DNA of 64,000 nucleotides from Changchengzhania lutea (GCF_006974145.1 NZ_CP039456.1:1828001-1892000); one strand, 5' to 3'. Numbered from the stretch's first letter, positions 36,545 to 45,872 are shown. Numbers and translations are program-made. The notes: generated from the sequence alone by a model not told the origin.

Positions 36545-37156
36545 ATGGCTTTCGAATTACCGAAATTAGGATATGCTTACGACGCTTTAGAGCCTCACAT
36601 TGATGCGCGCACTATGGAAATACACCACTCTAAGCACCATCAAGGATATACAAATAAATTAAATGATGCTATTAAAGGCACCGATGAAGAAGGAAAAACT
36701 ATTGAAAATATCTTAATTAATTTAGATATGGACAATAAGGCGGTGCGAAATAATGGTGGTGGCTTTTACAACCACTCGTTGTTTTGGACTGTTATGAATC
36801 CAGACAATAAAGGGCGTTTATCTGGCGATTTAAAGGATGCTATTGAAACAAAATATAAATCCTTTGACGCCTTTAAAAACGAATTCAGTAAGGCTGCCGC
36901 TACACAATTTGGCTCAGGTTGGGCTTGGTTATGTGTGAAAAAGGGGGGAGACATTGACATATGTTCGACGCCCAATCAAGACAATCCTTTAATGCCAGGT
37001 GTTGGTTGTGGAGGCACTCCAATTTTAGGCATAGATGTTTGGGAACACGCTTACTATTTAAATTATCAAAACAGAAGGCCAGATTACATTGATGCCTTCT
37101 TTAATGTGATTAACTGGAATGAAGTAGAGAGAAGATACGCTGCAGAGTCAAAATAA
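36545..37156 (+). CDS. Fe/Mn superoxide dismutase
   Basis: A 203-residue cytosolic enzyme that dismutates superoxide. The four metal ligands are visible: the first His in [18 protein letters not shown], the second in FYNHSLFW, and Asp and His in [15 protein letters not shown]. The N-terminus [18 protein letters not shown] is the usual family start. Metal choice between iron and manganese cannot be fixed by eye. It stands alone with its own promoter and terminator. The symbol is left blank because sodA and sodB cannot be told apart here. Confidence 0.95.
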   Translation: MAFELPKLGYAYDALEPHIDARTMEIHHSKHHQGYTNKLNDAIKGTDEEGKTIENILINLDMDNKAVRNNGGGFYNHSLFWTVMNPDNKGRLSGDLKDAIETKYKSFDAFKNEFSKAAATQFGSGWAWLCVKKGGDIDICSTPNQDNPLMPGVGCGGTPILGIDVWEHAYYLNYQNRRPDYIDAFFNVINWNEVERRYAAESK

Positions 37157-37177
37157 CAGTAGTATTCTTATAAATAT

Positions 37178-37207
37178 AAATCGCCTAACTTTTTAGGCGA
37201 TTTTTTT
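37178..37207 (+). terminator. intrinsic terminator after superoxide dismutase gene
   Basis: Arms AAATCGCCTAA and TTAGGCGATTT form an 11-base stem with a short CTTT-type loop, followed by a T-run to 37207. It begins 22 bases after the stop codon. Confidence 0.88.
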
Positions 37208-37241
37208 ATGCACTATAAATTTTACTAAAATATTTAAAATG

Positions 37242-37312
37242 AAAAAGGTGAACGAGTGTTCACCTTTTTGCCCCAAATCTACCATAAACTTAACCTACTT
37301 ATGTTATGGTGA
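37242..37312 (-). ncRNA. candidate small RNA, copy 1 of a duplicated unit
   Basis: On the minus strand a -7 box TATATTTG (37322 to 37315) is followed two bases later by a conserved 43-base body beginning TCACCATAACATAAGTAGG and ending AGATTTGGGGC, then a perfect terminator hairpin (12-base arms AAAAAGGTGAAC/GTTCACCTTTTT with an ACTC loop). The CCATAA...TTATGG segment in the body can form a 5' hairpin. The predicted transcript is about 65-70 nt. A second copy lies 140 bases upstream at 37452-37526. There is no open frame. The target or role is unknown. Confidence 0.65.
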
Positions 37313-37451
37313 TTCAAATATATGGCAGTAGCTAAGACTGATAAAATATTTTAGTCAAACGGCGAATATATTGGCTTAAGCGAAGTTTATGAATTTTTAC
37401 AAAGCAAAAAATGAATAAGGAAGTTTAACTTTAAGCGACATTAAAGCGCAT

Positions 37452-37526
37452 AAAAAAAGGCGAACAGAAGTTCACCTTTTTTTGCCCCAAATCTACCATG
37501 AACTTAACCTACTTATGTTATGGTGA
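37452..37526 (-). ncRNA. candidate small RNA, copy 2 of a duplicated unit
   Basis: The 43-base body differs from copy 1 by a single base (C for T in the TTCATGG arm). The terminator differs mainly in its loop (TTCT) and one stem pair (G-C to G-U type change), keeping the hairpin. The upstream box is TAAATTGG (37536 to 37529), a weaker match to TAnnTTTG at the same two-base distance. The unit also lies after the purF stop on this strand and could end the purF transcript. The 140 bases between the copies are unrelated to the unit. Confidence 0.6.
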
Positions 37527-37639
37527 GACCAATTTATGTGTATTTTAGACAACCTGACTATTTTTTAGACGAAATGCATTAATATCAGATTAAATGTAAT
37601 TTTTATAGATAAAGTGACAAATTTAACATTTTCAGACAA

Positions 37640-39538
37640 TTAATAGGCACGCTCTTTATTGCCTTCATAAAAATTAATAAATGCCCTGTTAACAACACGA
37701 TTTCCACCTACTGTTGGATAGTTGCCTGTAAAGTACCAATCACCTAAATGATTAGGACAGGCTTTATGTAGGTTTTCTACGGGTTGAAAAATAATTTTAA
37801 CTTCTGCACGAATACTTTCATTACTTAATAGCTCAGATATTTTATCTGAAATTTGCTCATCAGTAAAAGGATCGTAAATGTCCTTGACAAAGTTTTGCAC
37901 ATATTGGTCTTCTAATTCGGTTTGCTCTAGACACTTATTATAAACCTGTTCTACAATCCTATAATTACCAGTATCTTTTAATAACTCTAAAGCCGCTCTA
38001 AAGGCCACCAAGCTTTCTAAGTTAGCCATGTCTATACCATAACAATCTGGATACCGAATTTGAGGCGCAGAAGACACCACTATAATCTTCTTTGGGTTTA
38101 GGCGGTCAAGCATTTTTAAGATACTCATTTTTAAAGTGGTACCCCTAACAATACTATCATCAATAATCACCAGGTTGTCGGTAGGTTTGATAACGCCATA
38201 AGTTACATCATAAACGTGAGCTACCAAATCGTCACGACTGCTATCTTCTGTGATAAAGGTTCTTAGCTTAACATCTTTAATGGCTATTTTTTCAATACGT
38301 GCACGCTCAGATAAAATTTCTGTAACTTTTTCTGCAGATAATGAACGCTGCCCTTTTAGTATAGCATTGGTCTTTTTAGTATTGATAAACGCTTCGGCAG
38401 TTTCAATCATACCATAAAAGGATGTTTCTGCTGTATTTGGAATGTATGAGAACACAGTGTTTTTTGTATCGTCATTAATGGCCTCAAGTACTTTAGGCAT
38501 TAAGAGTTTCCCCAGCATTTTTCGCTCTTGGTAAATTTCGGCATCACTTCCGCGAGAAAAGTAGATGCGCTCAAATGAACACGCTTTTCTTTCTAAGGGC
38601 TCTAATATTTTTTTTATGGATACTTTACCAGATGTTTTGGTAATTAGGGCATGTCCGGGCTCTAACTCTTTAACATCTTCAAATTTAACATTAAAAACGG
38701 TTTGGATCACTGGGCGCTCTGATGCCACAACCACCACCTCGTCGTCTTGATAATAGTAAGTAGGACGAATACCTGCGGGATCTCTTAATACAAATGAATC
38801 ACCGTGACCAATAAGGCCTGCCATCGCATAACCACCATCCCAGTTTTTTGCAGCACGTCTTAAAATTTTTGCCACGTTTAAGCGCTCTGCAATAAGCGGA
38901 GAAGCTTCTCGTTTATTATAGCCTTCCTTTTTTAAATCTTTGTAAATTTTACTTACCGCATCATCTAAAAAATGACCTATTTTCTCCATTATGGTAATGG
39001 TATCGGTATATTCTTTTGGATGTTGCCCTAATTCAATTAAATTACTAAACAGCTCTTTAACATTGGTCATGTTGAAGTTACCTGCCATAATCAAATTCCG
39101 GTGCATCCAGTTATTCTGTCTTAAAAACGGATGAACACTTTCTACGCTATTTTTTCCAAAAGTCCCATAGCGCACATGGCCCAATAATACTTCGGCTATA
39201 TAAGGAATATGCTTTTTCTGTAAGGCTACATTGTTGGCATATTCTGGGTTTTCTGTAATCTCTTTATTGATGCGTTCGTTTATTTGAGCGAAAATATCTT
39301 GAATGGGCTGTTGTGCCACAGAACGGACTCGACTTATATAGCGTTCGCCAGGTTTGGTATCTAACTTAATACTTGCAAACCCTGCACCATCTTGACCACG
39401 GTTATGTTGCTTTTCCATCATCAAGTACATTTTATTCACACCATAAAAAGCAGTGCCGTACTTTTCCTTGTAAAACTCTAACGGTTTTAAAAGCCTAATA
39501 ACCGCAATACCGCACTCGTGTTTTAGATAATCACTCAT
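37640..39538 (-). CDS. purF: amidophosphoribosyltransferase, long Bacteroidetes-type
   Basis: A 632-residue enzyme of the first step of purine synthesis, making phosphoribosylamine from PRPP and glutamine. The N-terminal nucleophile Cys9 lies in HECGIAVIRL, so a short propeptide must be removed. The class II glutamine amidotransferase domain has MEKQHNRGQDGAGFASI and VLLGHVRYGTFG. The phosphoribosyltransferase domain has the PRPP motif VIIDDSIVRGTTLKMSIL. It is longer than the usual 470-510 residues, with an extra C-terminal part, as in other Bacteroidota. It lies downstream of a PfkB-type kinase gene on the same strand; purN is also nearby (42089). Confidence 0.9.
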   Translation of the reverse strand: MSDYLKHECGIAVIRLLKPLEFYKEKYGTAFYGVNKMYLMMEKQHNRGQDGAGFASIKLDTKPGERYISRVRSVAQQPIQDIFAQINERINKEITENPEYANNVALQKKHIPYIAEVLLGHVRYGTFGKNSVESVHPFLRQNNWMHRNLIMAGNFNMTNVKELFSNLIELGQHPKEYTDTITIMEKIGHFLDDAVSKIYKDLKKEGYNKREASPLIAERLNVAKILRRAAKNWDGGYAMAGLIGHGDSFVLRDPAGIRPTYYYQDDEVVVVASERPVIQTVFNVKFEDVKELEPGHALITKTSGKVSIKKILEPLERKACSFERIYFSRGSDAEIYQERKMLGKLLMPKVLEAINDDTKNTVFSYIPNTAETSFYGMIETAEAFINTKKTNAILKGQRSLSAEKVTEILSERARIEKIAIKDVKLRTFITEDSSRDDLVAHVYDVTYGVIKPTDNLVIIDDSIVRGTTLKMSILKMLDRLNPKKIIVVSSAPQIRYPDCYGIDMANLESLVAFRAALELLKDTGNYRIVEQVYNKCLEQTELEDQYVQNFVKDIYDPFTDEQISDKISELLSNESIRAEVKIIFQPVENLHKACPNHLGDWYFTGNYPTVGGNRVVNRAFINFYEGNKERAY

Positions 39539-39655
39539 TGTTTTAAACTATAAAATTTTAGTCTTAATAGATATGATAAATTTTGGTTTCCAAATAAAAT
39601 GATTTTGGAATATTTATTAAATTAAAAACGCACCCTAATTTAGAGTGCGCTGTTA

Positions 39656-40582
39656 TTATGTTAATTGTATTTCAAATTGAGTGAGTTGCTTAAACTGCAT
39701 TAAGCGCTTTTGCACTTCATCACTCGATAGATTTTCCATGCGCTGGGTGCCAAACTTCTCCACACAAAAGGAGGCGAGGGTTGACCCGTATATGACGGCA
39801 TTTTTCATGTTTTCAAAAGAGGTATCACCGGTTTTGGCAATATATCCAGCAAAACCACCAGCAAATGTATCACCAGCTCCTGTAGGATCGAATACTTCTT
39901 CTAAGGGTAAAGCAGGTGCATAAAATGCATGTTCATTATAAAACAAAAGCGCGCCATGCTCTCCTTTTTTAATTACGACATATTTTGGTCCCATCGTGTG
40001 AATTTTTCTGGCAGCCACAACTAATGAATATTCTCCAGTTAGTTGCCTAGCCTCCTCATCATTAATGGTTATAACATCTACATTTTTAATCACATTATGT
40101 AAATCATCAAGTGCACAATCCATCCAAAAATTCATAGTGTCTAAAATCACCATTTTTGGTTTAGTTGTCATTTGGTCTAAGACGCTCTGTTGTACCAACG
40201 GATGTAAATTACCTAACATAACAACTTCAGCATCTTTATAGTTTTCTGGAACCACAGGATTGAAATCTGCTAGGGTATTTAATTCTGTAACAAGCGTATC
40301 TCTAGAGTTCATATCGTTGTGATATTTCCCACTCCAAAAGAATGTTTTGCCATCTTCAACGATTTCTATTCCAGAAATATCAATATTTTTATTAGATAAT
40401 AAATTTAAATGTTTTTGAGGAAAATCGCCACCAACAATAGATACGATGGAAGAGTTTACTTGAAATTGAGCGGCAGATAAACCAATGTAAGTTGCTGCAC
40501 CACCTAATATTTTATCGGTTTTACCGAAAGGCGTTTCAATAGCATCAAATGCTACGGTGCCTACAATGACTAATTTGCTCAT
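39656..40582 (-). CDS. PfkB-family sugar or nucleoside kinase
   Basis: A 308-residue ribokinase-fold kinase. It starts MSKLVIVGTVAFDAIETPFG, has the glycine-rich KILGGAATYIGLSAAQF substrate motif, ITINDEEARQLTG, and the ATP/anion-hole signature DPTGAGDTFAGGFAGYI with the catalytic Asp near residue 253. ATG 40582 is chosen; the longer frame to 40720 adds an unlikely hydrophobic leader over the promoter region. It is 117 bases upstream of purF on the same strand and is often found there in flavobacteria, so a ribose or nucleoside substrate is plausible but not shown. Confidence 0.88.
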   Translation of the reverse strand: MSKLVIVGTVAFDAIETPFGKTDKILGGAATYIGLSAAQFQVNSSIVSIVGGDFPQKHLNLLSNKNIDISGIEIVEDGKTFFWSGKYHNDMNSRDTLVTELNTLADFNPVVPENYKDAEVVMLGNLHPLVQQSVLDQMTTKPKMVILDTMNFWMDCALDDLHNVIKNVDVITINDEEARQLTGEYSLVVAARKIHTMGPKYVVIKKGEHGALLFYNEHAFYAPALPLEEVFDPTGAGDTFAGGFAGYIAKTGDTSFENMKNAVIYGSTLASFCVEKFGTQRMENLSSDEVQKRLMQFKQLTQFEIQLT

Positions 40583-40811
40583 AAAAGAGTTCTGATAATT
40601 TTGTGCAAATATAAGTTTTTTAACTGCCACGGCATTAACTTTTTTTTGCCAATATTTTATTATATTTGTAATGATTAAAAACTTGATGTAGAGGGTATTC
40701 TCTCTAATATTAATAGCCATAGCTCTCTATTCAATTTTTGATTTTTGAAATAATATTTTAAAACCTAATAAGAATGATTCTTTTAGGAAACTGCTATTAT
40801 TAAACAATATA

Positions 40812-41408
40812 ATGAAACATACAGCACGAATGCTGTTGGTTTGTTTTTTTTGTTCGGGTTCATTAATTTCTCAAGTGGGAGTGGGTACTACAACTCCAAC
40901 GGCAGAACTAGAAATTGAAACGACCAACACTGGGATTCCAGCTTTGGAATTAAATCCGCAATCTGCTCCGGTAGGGACGGTAGACGGACAACTTTCCGTT
41001 ATTGGTGATAAACTTTATTTGTATGATAACACCCGTGGGAAGTGGTTGAGTGTTGAAACCTTTAATTTGCTTTATGGTAGAACAGGTAGCAGAACCAGTG
41101 AGGTATTGCGTTTTATGGGCAACTTCGCAAATCAAAATAGTGGAGCACTAATCCCAATGAACGCTACGATTGTTCATATATCTGCCAGGGCTCGTAACGG
41201 TGATTCCACAAAGCAGTTTTCTTTAGAAATTAGAAATGGAGGGAGTGTTGTTAGTTCAACAACGTATAATTTAAGCGCTCGTGAGTACATAGATACCACA
41301 TTAAATATTGATGTCAACTCAGGGGATTACTTAATAGCTAGAATTGGAAGTGTTGGAACAAATATTACTGATCTTACATTAACTGTTTGGTTAAAATGGA
41401 GGCAATAA
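40812..41408 (+). CDS. exported tail-fibre/adhesin-like protein, function unknown
   Basis: A 198-residue protein with signal peptide (MLLVCFFCSGSLISQ). The mature start VGVGTTTPTAELEI is the short motif found at the N-terminus of many flavobacterial surface proteins related to phage tail-fibre stalks. Then LYLYDNTRGKWLSVET, and a beta-rich C-terminal half (ISARARNGDSTKQFSLEIRN, TLTVWLKWRQ) likely forms a trimeric head. It is secreted or surface-bound. It converges with the RNase H gene, whose stop is directly adjacent at 41409. The family role is unknown; the stalk-plus-head reading is an inference. Confidence 0.65.
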   Translation: MKHTARMLLVCFFCSGSLISQVGVGTTTPTAELEIETTNTGIPALELNPQSAPVGTVDGQLSVIGDKLYLYDNTRGKWLSVETFNLLYGRTGSRTSEVLRFMGNFANQNSGALIPMNATIVHISARARNGDSTKQFSLEIRNGGSVVSSTTYNLSAREYIDTTLNIDVNSGDYLIARIGSVGTNITDLTLTVWLKWRQ

Positions 41409-42050
41409 TTACTTTCTTCCAAAATCTGCTGGAATCTCACCCCAAGCTTTAGTTTCCCACTTGACTATAACCGTTTTATACGTGTTGTTTTTTAACCAAT
41501 CTAAGGCGCGTTCAATCAATTGAAAAAGGGTGTCGTTTTTGGCATTGCGTTCTAATTTCGTGTTGCAGGTTTTCTTTCTCACCCAACTCATTGCGGTTCT
41601 TGAATCTGTATATAGAATTCTGTTACTATTATTTTTTTTCAAAAGTGCCAAACCGTGAACAATGGCTAAAAACTCGCCAATGTTGTTGGTGCCTTCTTCA
41701 AAAGGACCTTGGATAAATAGCTGTTTTTTCGTTTTTGTGTCGACGCCACGATATTCCATAACCCCAGGGTTTCCTCTAGAAGCGGCATCTACCGAGATAG
41801 AATTCAAATTGGGTTGCCCAATTTTTTTGAGTTGTTCAGGAGATAAGTCACTTTTAAAAGCTTTGTTTTTACCCACATAATCAAAGCAATTGCCTTTTAG
41901 AGCTTGTTTTGCGGCATCAAAAGTTGCAAATGATTTGTATTGCGCATTTGGAAAGTCTTTTATTTGTGCTTTGCAGTCGTTCCAGGATTCGTAAACGCCT
42001 GACTTGTGCCCTTTCCAAACGGTGTAATATTTCGACTTTTTTTTACTCAT
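41409..42050 (-). CDS. ribonuclease H family protein with N-terminal viroplasmin domain
   Basis: A 213-residue RNase HI-type enzyme that cuts RNA in RNA-DNA hybrids. Residues 1-50 form the caulimovirus-VI/viroplasmin domain (YYTVWKGHKSGVYESW, FATFDAAKQAL) that binds hybrids. The catalytic domain at residues 80-213 has the acidic residues in ISVDAASRGNPG, NNIGEFLAIVHGLA, LYTDSRTAMSWV and the final PADFGRK. No other RNase H is in the window. It lies downstream of purN on the same strand with a 38-base gap. Confidence 0.9.
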   Translation of the reverse strand: MSKKKSKYYTVWKGHKSGVYESWNDCKAQIKDFPNAQYKSFATFDAAKQALKGNCFDYVGKNKAFKSDLSPEQLKKIGQPNLNSISVDAASRGNPGVMEYRGVDTKTKKQLFIQGPFEEGTNNIGEFLAIVHGLALLKKNNSNRILYTDSRTAMSWVRKKTCNTKLERNAKNDTLFQLIERALDWLKNNTYKTVIVKWETKAWGEIPADFGRK

Positions 42051-42088
42051 TTGCCATTATTGTGTAGACTCTAATTATATAAATGCTA

Positions 42089-42661
42089 CTAAATGTCTTT
42101 TTTTAGAATTTTTTCTACAACCTTCGGGAAGTACTCCATCTCCAATTCATGAATTTTGGCTGCCACATCCTCCGCAGTATCAGCAGAATCTACTTCACAG
42201 GATGCTTGAAAGATAATTGCCCCTTCATCATAATGTTTATTTACATAATGAATGGTGATGCCTGTTTCGGTTTCATTATTTGCCACAACGGCTTTATGCA
42301 CATGCATCCCATACATGCCTTTTCCGCCATACTTTGGAAGCAAAGCAGGGTGTACATTTATAACGGTATTAGGAAATTCGTTCAAAATACTTTCAGGAAA
42401 TTTCCATAGAAAACCAGCTAATACGATCAGGTCTGGTTGGGCTGCTTTTAAAATATGCAAGACATCATTCGTTTCTGTAAAAGCTATTTTATTAAAGGAT
42501 AACGCACTGATTTTAAGTTTTTTAGCACGTTCTAAAACTTTGGCATGGGGATTGTTAGTAAGTATCTGAATAACAGACGCATTATGGCTGTTGTGAAAAA
42601 ACTTTATTAAATTTTCAGCATTAGTACCACTTCCGGACGCAAAAATTACAATACGTTTCAT
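42089..42661 (-). CDS. purN: phosphoribosylglycinamide formyltransferase
   Basis: A 190-residue enzyme using 10-formyl-tetrahydrofolate to formylate GAR in purine synthesis. It has the N-terminal phosphate loop FASGSGTNAENLI, the folate-site stretch VLAGFLWKFPESIL, the catalytic NVHPALLPKYGGKGMYGMHVHKAV region (split: Asn, His, and later Asp in HYVNKHYDEGAIIFQ). All three catalytic residues are present. Length is normal. It is divergent from acpP across 271 bases. Confidence 0.95.
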   Translation of the reverse strand: MKRIVIFASGSGTNAENLIKFFHNSHNASVIQILTNNPHAKVLERAKKLKISALSFNKIAFTETNDVLHILKAAQPDLIVLAGFLWKFPESILNEFPNTVINVHPALLPKYGGKGMYGMHVHKAVVANNETETGITIHYVNKHYDEGAIIFQASCEVDSADTAEDVAAKIHELEMEYFPKVVEKILKKDI

Positions 42662-42893
42662 CTGTTTAAGATCTTAAATTCATATCAGACTGTATTCGTA
42701 AATCGATTTCAAAAGAATGTTCAGCAAAATTTTTCAAGCACATTTCATTATACATACAGGATGTTAAATTGTTCAAACAAAAAAAAGAATAATTATTAAC
42801 AATTAGTAGGTAAAATAGAAATACTTAAATGTTATTTTAGTAAATTACAACCACATTTTTATAGTAAAGGTGTGTTTTAGAAATAAAGTTTTT

Positions 42894-42901
42894 TATTTTT
42901 G
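42894..42901 (+). promoter_or_regulatory. -7 box of the acpP operon
   Basis: TATTTTTG matches TAnnTTTG and lies 31 bases before the acpP ATG. A GTGTTTTAG around 42871-42879 is at about the right distance for a -33 element but is not a clean TTTG. Confidence 0.55.
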
Positions 42902-42932
42902 CCAACTAATTAAAACTTAAAATTAAAAGATT

Positions 42933-43166
42933 ATGTCAGACATTGCATCAAGAGTAAAAGCGATTATCGTGGACAAATTGGGAGTAGATGAGAATGAAGT
43001 TGTAACTGAAGCAAGCTTCACAAACGATTTAGGAGCAGACTCATTGGATACTGTAGAATTAATCATGGAATTCGAAAAAGAATTTGATATCCAAATTCCA
43101 GACGACCAAGCTGAAAATATTGCTACAGTTGGTCAAGCTATATCATATATAGAAGCTGCAAAATAA
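42933..43166 (+). CDS. acpP: acyl carrier protein
   Basis: A 77-residue acidic four-helix protein that carries growing fatty acids. The 4'-phosphopantetheine site is the Ser in [16 protein letters not shown], near residue 37. It lies 12 bases before fabF, the usual pairing. Confidence 0.97.
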   Translation: MSDIASRVKAIIVDKLGVDENEVVTEASFTNDLGADSLDTVELIMEFEKEFDIQIPDDQAENIATVGQAISYIEAAK

Positions 43167-43178
43167 GCAAAGGACTTT

Positions 43179-44429
43179 ATGGAATTAAAGCGAGTTGTAG
43201 TCACAGGATTAGGCGCTTTAACACCAATTGGCAATACCAAAGATGAATTTTGGGATGCGCTAATTAGTGGTAAAAGTGGTGCTGCGCCTATAACATATTA
43301 TGATACCGAAAAGTTTAAAACAAAGTTCGCTTGCGAATTAAAAAACTTTAATGCAACTGATTTTCTAGATAGAAAAGAAGCTCGTAAAATGGATAAATTT
43401 GCGCAATATGCTATGGTAGCTTCAGATGAAGCTATAGCAGATTCCAAATTAAATCTTGACGAGATTGACAAGTTGCGTGTTGGTGTAATATGGGGAGCAG
43501 GAATAGGTGGTTTAGAAACCTTTCAGGAAGAAGTCTTGAACTTCGCTGCTGGGGATGGAACACCAAGATTTAACCCCTTCTTTATTCCGAAAATGATTGC
43601 TGACATTGCGCCAGCAAATATCTCCATAAAATACGGTTTTATGGGGCCAAACTATACCACGGTTTCGGCATGTGCCTCATCGGCAAATGCTATGTTTGAT
43701 GCTTTAAACTCCATTCGGTTAGGTCATTGTGACGTTATTGTAACTGGCGGAAGTGAAGCAGCTGTAACCATTGCTGGTATGGGAGGTTTTAATGCCATGC
43801 ACGCGTTATCTACTAGAAACGAAAGTCCAGAAACGGCATCACGTCCATTTGATGGCACGCGAGACGGTTTTGTGCTTGGGGAAGGAGCAGGCGCTCTTGT
43901 TTTAGAAGAGTACGAACATGCCAAGGCTAGAGGAGCTAAAATTTATGCCGAGTTTGTTGGAGGAGGTTTATCTTCTGACGCTTATCATATGACAGCACCT
44001 CATCCAGACGGTATTGGTGTGATAGCAGTAATGAAAAATTGTTTAGAAAATGCAGGGCTTAAACCTGAAGACGTAGACCATATTAATACCCATGGAACTT
44101 CTACACCTTTAGGCGACGTTGCAGAACTTAAGGCAATTTCAGAGATATTTGGTGACCATGCAAAGCATATAAACATCAATTCAACAAAGTCTATGACTGG
44201 GCACTTATTGGGTGCTGCAGGAGCTATAGAAGCGATATCGGCTATTTTGGCAATGGAACATGGTATGGTTCCACCAACAATAAATCATACAACCGATGAT
44301 GAGAACATAGACCCAGAATTGAATTTAACGCTTAACAAAGCGCAAAAGCGCGATGTTAAAGTAGCCATGAGTAATACATTTGGATTTGGCGGTCACAACG
44401 CTTGTGTATTGTTCAAGAAAATAGATTGA
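43179..44429 (+). CDS. fabF: beta-ketoacyl-ACP synthase II
   Basis: A 416-residue condensing enzyme of fatty-acid elongation. The active-site Cys is in VSACASSANAMFDAL, with the two His in NTHGTSTPLGDV and STKSMTGHLLGAAGA. It begins KRVVVTGLGALTPIGN as usual and ends SNTFGFGGHNACVLF. It is co-transcribed with acpP, 12 bases upstream. The rnc gene follows 99 bases later. Confidence 0.97.
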   Translation: MELKRVVVTGLGALTPIGNTKDEFWDALISGKSGAAPITYYDTEKFKTKFACELKNFNATDFLDRKEARKMDKFAQYAMVASDEAIADSKLNLDEIDKLRVGVIWGAGIGGLETFQEEVLNFAAGDGTPRFNPFFIPKMIADIAPANISIKYGFMGPNYTTVSACASSANAMFDALNSIRLGHCDVIVTGGSEAAVTIAGMGGFNAMHALSTRNESPETASRPFDGTRDGFVLGEGAGALVLEEYEHAKARGAKIYAEFVGGGLSSDAYHMTAPHPDGIGVIAVMKNCLENAGLKPEDVDHINTHGTSTPLGDVAELKAISEIFGDHAKHININSTKSMTGHLLGAAGAIEAISAILAMEHGMVPPTINHTTDDENIDPELNLTLNKAQKRDVKVAMSNTFGFGGHNACVLFKKID

Positions 44430-44528
44430 ATCCCGAATGAAATAAACCATAACGATAAATTAATTTTTACAGTAAAATGAAACATGGTTTATTACATCTG
44501 ACGTTAAAAGTGAAATATTAATTATCAG

Positions 44529-45269
44529 ATGAAAAACATTCGTAACATATTTAATTCCCGTTCAAAACGCAACGGGAATTTTTTTATGGAATTAACTAAA
44601 ATTCTCGGGTTTAAACCAAAAGAGAAAAAATTTTATAAAACGGCATTTACACACCGCTCCATGAACATAAGAGATAGCAAGGGCAATGCTATTAATTATG
44701 AGCGCTTGGAATTTTTAGGAGATGCGATGCTTAGTGGCGTAATAGCCTCTCATTTATATTTAGAAGTGCCTAGTGGAGATGAAGGCTACCTAACCAAAAT
44801 GCGATCTAAAATTGTGAGTCGTGAGCATTTAAATGAATTAGGTAGAGATTTAGGCTTAATAAATTTAGTAGTAAGTAAGATTTCTCCAGGCCAGTTTGGA
44901 GACAATATTCATGGTAATTTATTTGAAGCCCTTATAGGCGCAATCTTTTTAGATAAAGGCTACAAATACTGTGAAAAATTTATATACCAACGCGTTATTA
45001 TCCCTTATGTAGATATAGCTACTTTAGAAGGCAAAGTGATAAGCTATAAGAGTCTGCTTATTGAATGGTGTCAAAAAGAAAAGAAAACATTTGGATATCA
45101 TGTCTATGAAGATTCGGGCAATGATGACGTTAGACACTTTTCTGTCAAATTATCAATTGACGATAGAATCGTCGCTAAAGCCCGTGCCACTTCAAAAAAG
45201 AAGGCAGAAGAGAAGGCCTCAAAACGGGCGTTTTTTGCGTTCCAAAGTAGAATGTCTAAGATGATTTGA
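44529..45269 (+). CDS. rnc: ribonuclease III
   Basis: A 246-residue double-strand-specific RNase. The endonuclease signature NYERLEFLGDAMLSGVIA lies at residues about 57-74, with the second acidic cluster at GNLFEALIGAIFLDKGY. The C-terminal dsRNA-binding domain covers residues about 170-240 (YKSLLIEWCQ, then KARATSKKKAEEKASKRAF). The start at 44529 is favoured, since the leader KNIRNIFNSRS resembles the N-terminus I recall from other flavobacterial RNase III proteins. A shorter start at ATG 44586 (MELTKILGF) is possible. A strong terminator-like hairpin is buried in codons 9-19, between these two starts. Confidence 0.93.
   Translation: MKNIRNIFNSRSKRNGNFFMELTKILGFKPKEKKFYKTAFTHRSMNIRDSKGNAINYERLEFLGDAMLSGVIASHLYLEVPSGDEGYLTKMRSKIVSREHLNELGRDLGLINLVVSKISPGQFGDNIHGNLFEALIGAIFLDKGYKYCEKFIYQRVIIPYVDIATLEGKVISYKSLLIEWCQKEKKTFGYHVYEDSGNDDVRHFSVKLSIDDRIVAKARATSKKKAEEKASKRAFFAFQSRMSKMI
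44553..44585 (+). terminator. terminator-like hairpin inside the start of rnc
   Basis: AATTCCCGTT (44553-44562) and AACGGGAATT (44571-44580) pair perfectly over 10 bases around an 8-base loop, followed by seven T (44579-44585). It is inside the coding frame if translation starts at 44529, or in the leader if it starts at 44586. It could be an attenuator for fabF-rnc readthrough or an RNase III self-cleavage site. Confidence 0.65.
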
Positions 45270-45386
45270 CCCCTTTTTTTAAACCTATTTACTACAACGT
45301 TTGCGTTGCGTTTCTAATTAAGAATACGTGAAACTTCTTAATTCTCAATTTTTTATATACTATATTTACACCGTTTAATATAAGTT

Positions 45387-45872
45387 ATGGCGGTTCACAA
45401 ACTTATTCTAGATGATGTTTTTGAAGAAGTAACATTCACTTTAATTGCAGTTCATTGTACTCTTGAAGATTATCGTTTAGCATATTTGCTTAACAAGCAT
45501 ATTGGTATCAATCTTATAAGAAAGCCATCAGATTTAGATTTTAATAATGGGAAATCGTCTTATTCTATTTTCGAATGGGAAGATAAAAAACAGTTAACAA
45601 CGTGGAATTTGGTTTCCAATATTTGTAAGACAGACAGTCTCCAAAAAGTTAATTTCGAATCATTATTTGATACTCAAAATCAAATTACCAAAACATTTTA
45701 TTTGATACCAGAATATAAACGGGTCAATTATTTTTTGAAAATTGAGAATGAGTATGGATCTAATAAAGAAAAATTTATTCTTAATACCATATTAAGCATA
45801 CCACAAATTGCAACTGCTTATAGTATAAACACCGATCAATTAAGATCTAAGGACAATTTAATTTTTAGCTAA
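45387..45872 (+). CDS. IPExxxVDY-family protein
   Basis: A 161-residue cytosolic protein of a family found in Flavobacteriia next to pyk and rnc. The hallmark stretch LIPEYKRVNYFLKIENE lies at residues about 109-126; the second half reads VNY here rather than VDY. No catalytic motif or signal peptide is visible and the function is unknown. Its TAA overlaps the ATG of pyk by one base (TAATG), so the two are translationally coupled, hinting at a role with glycolysis or at shared expression only. Confidence 0.88.
   Translation: MAVHKLILDDVFEEVTFTLIAVHCTLEDYRLAYLLNKHIGINLIRKPSDLDFNNGKSSYSIFEWEDKKQLTTWNLVSNICKTDSLQKVNFESLFDTQNQITKTFYLIPEYKRVNYFLKIENEYGSNKEKFILNTILSIPQIATAYSINTDQLRSKDNLIFS

Noticed and set aside
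39656-40720. 354-residue form of the PfkB kinase
   Set aside because: The added 46 residues are unlike the family and cover the promoter region; ATG 40582 gives the normal start.
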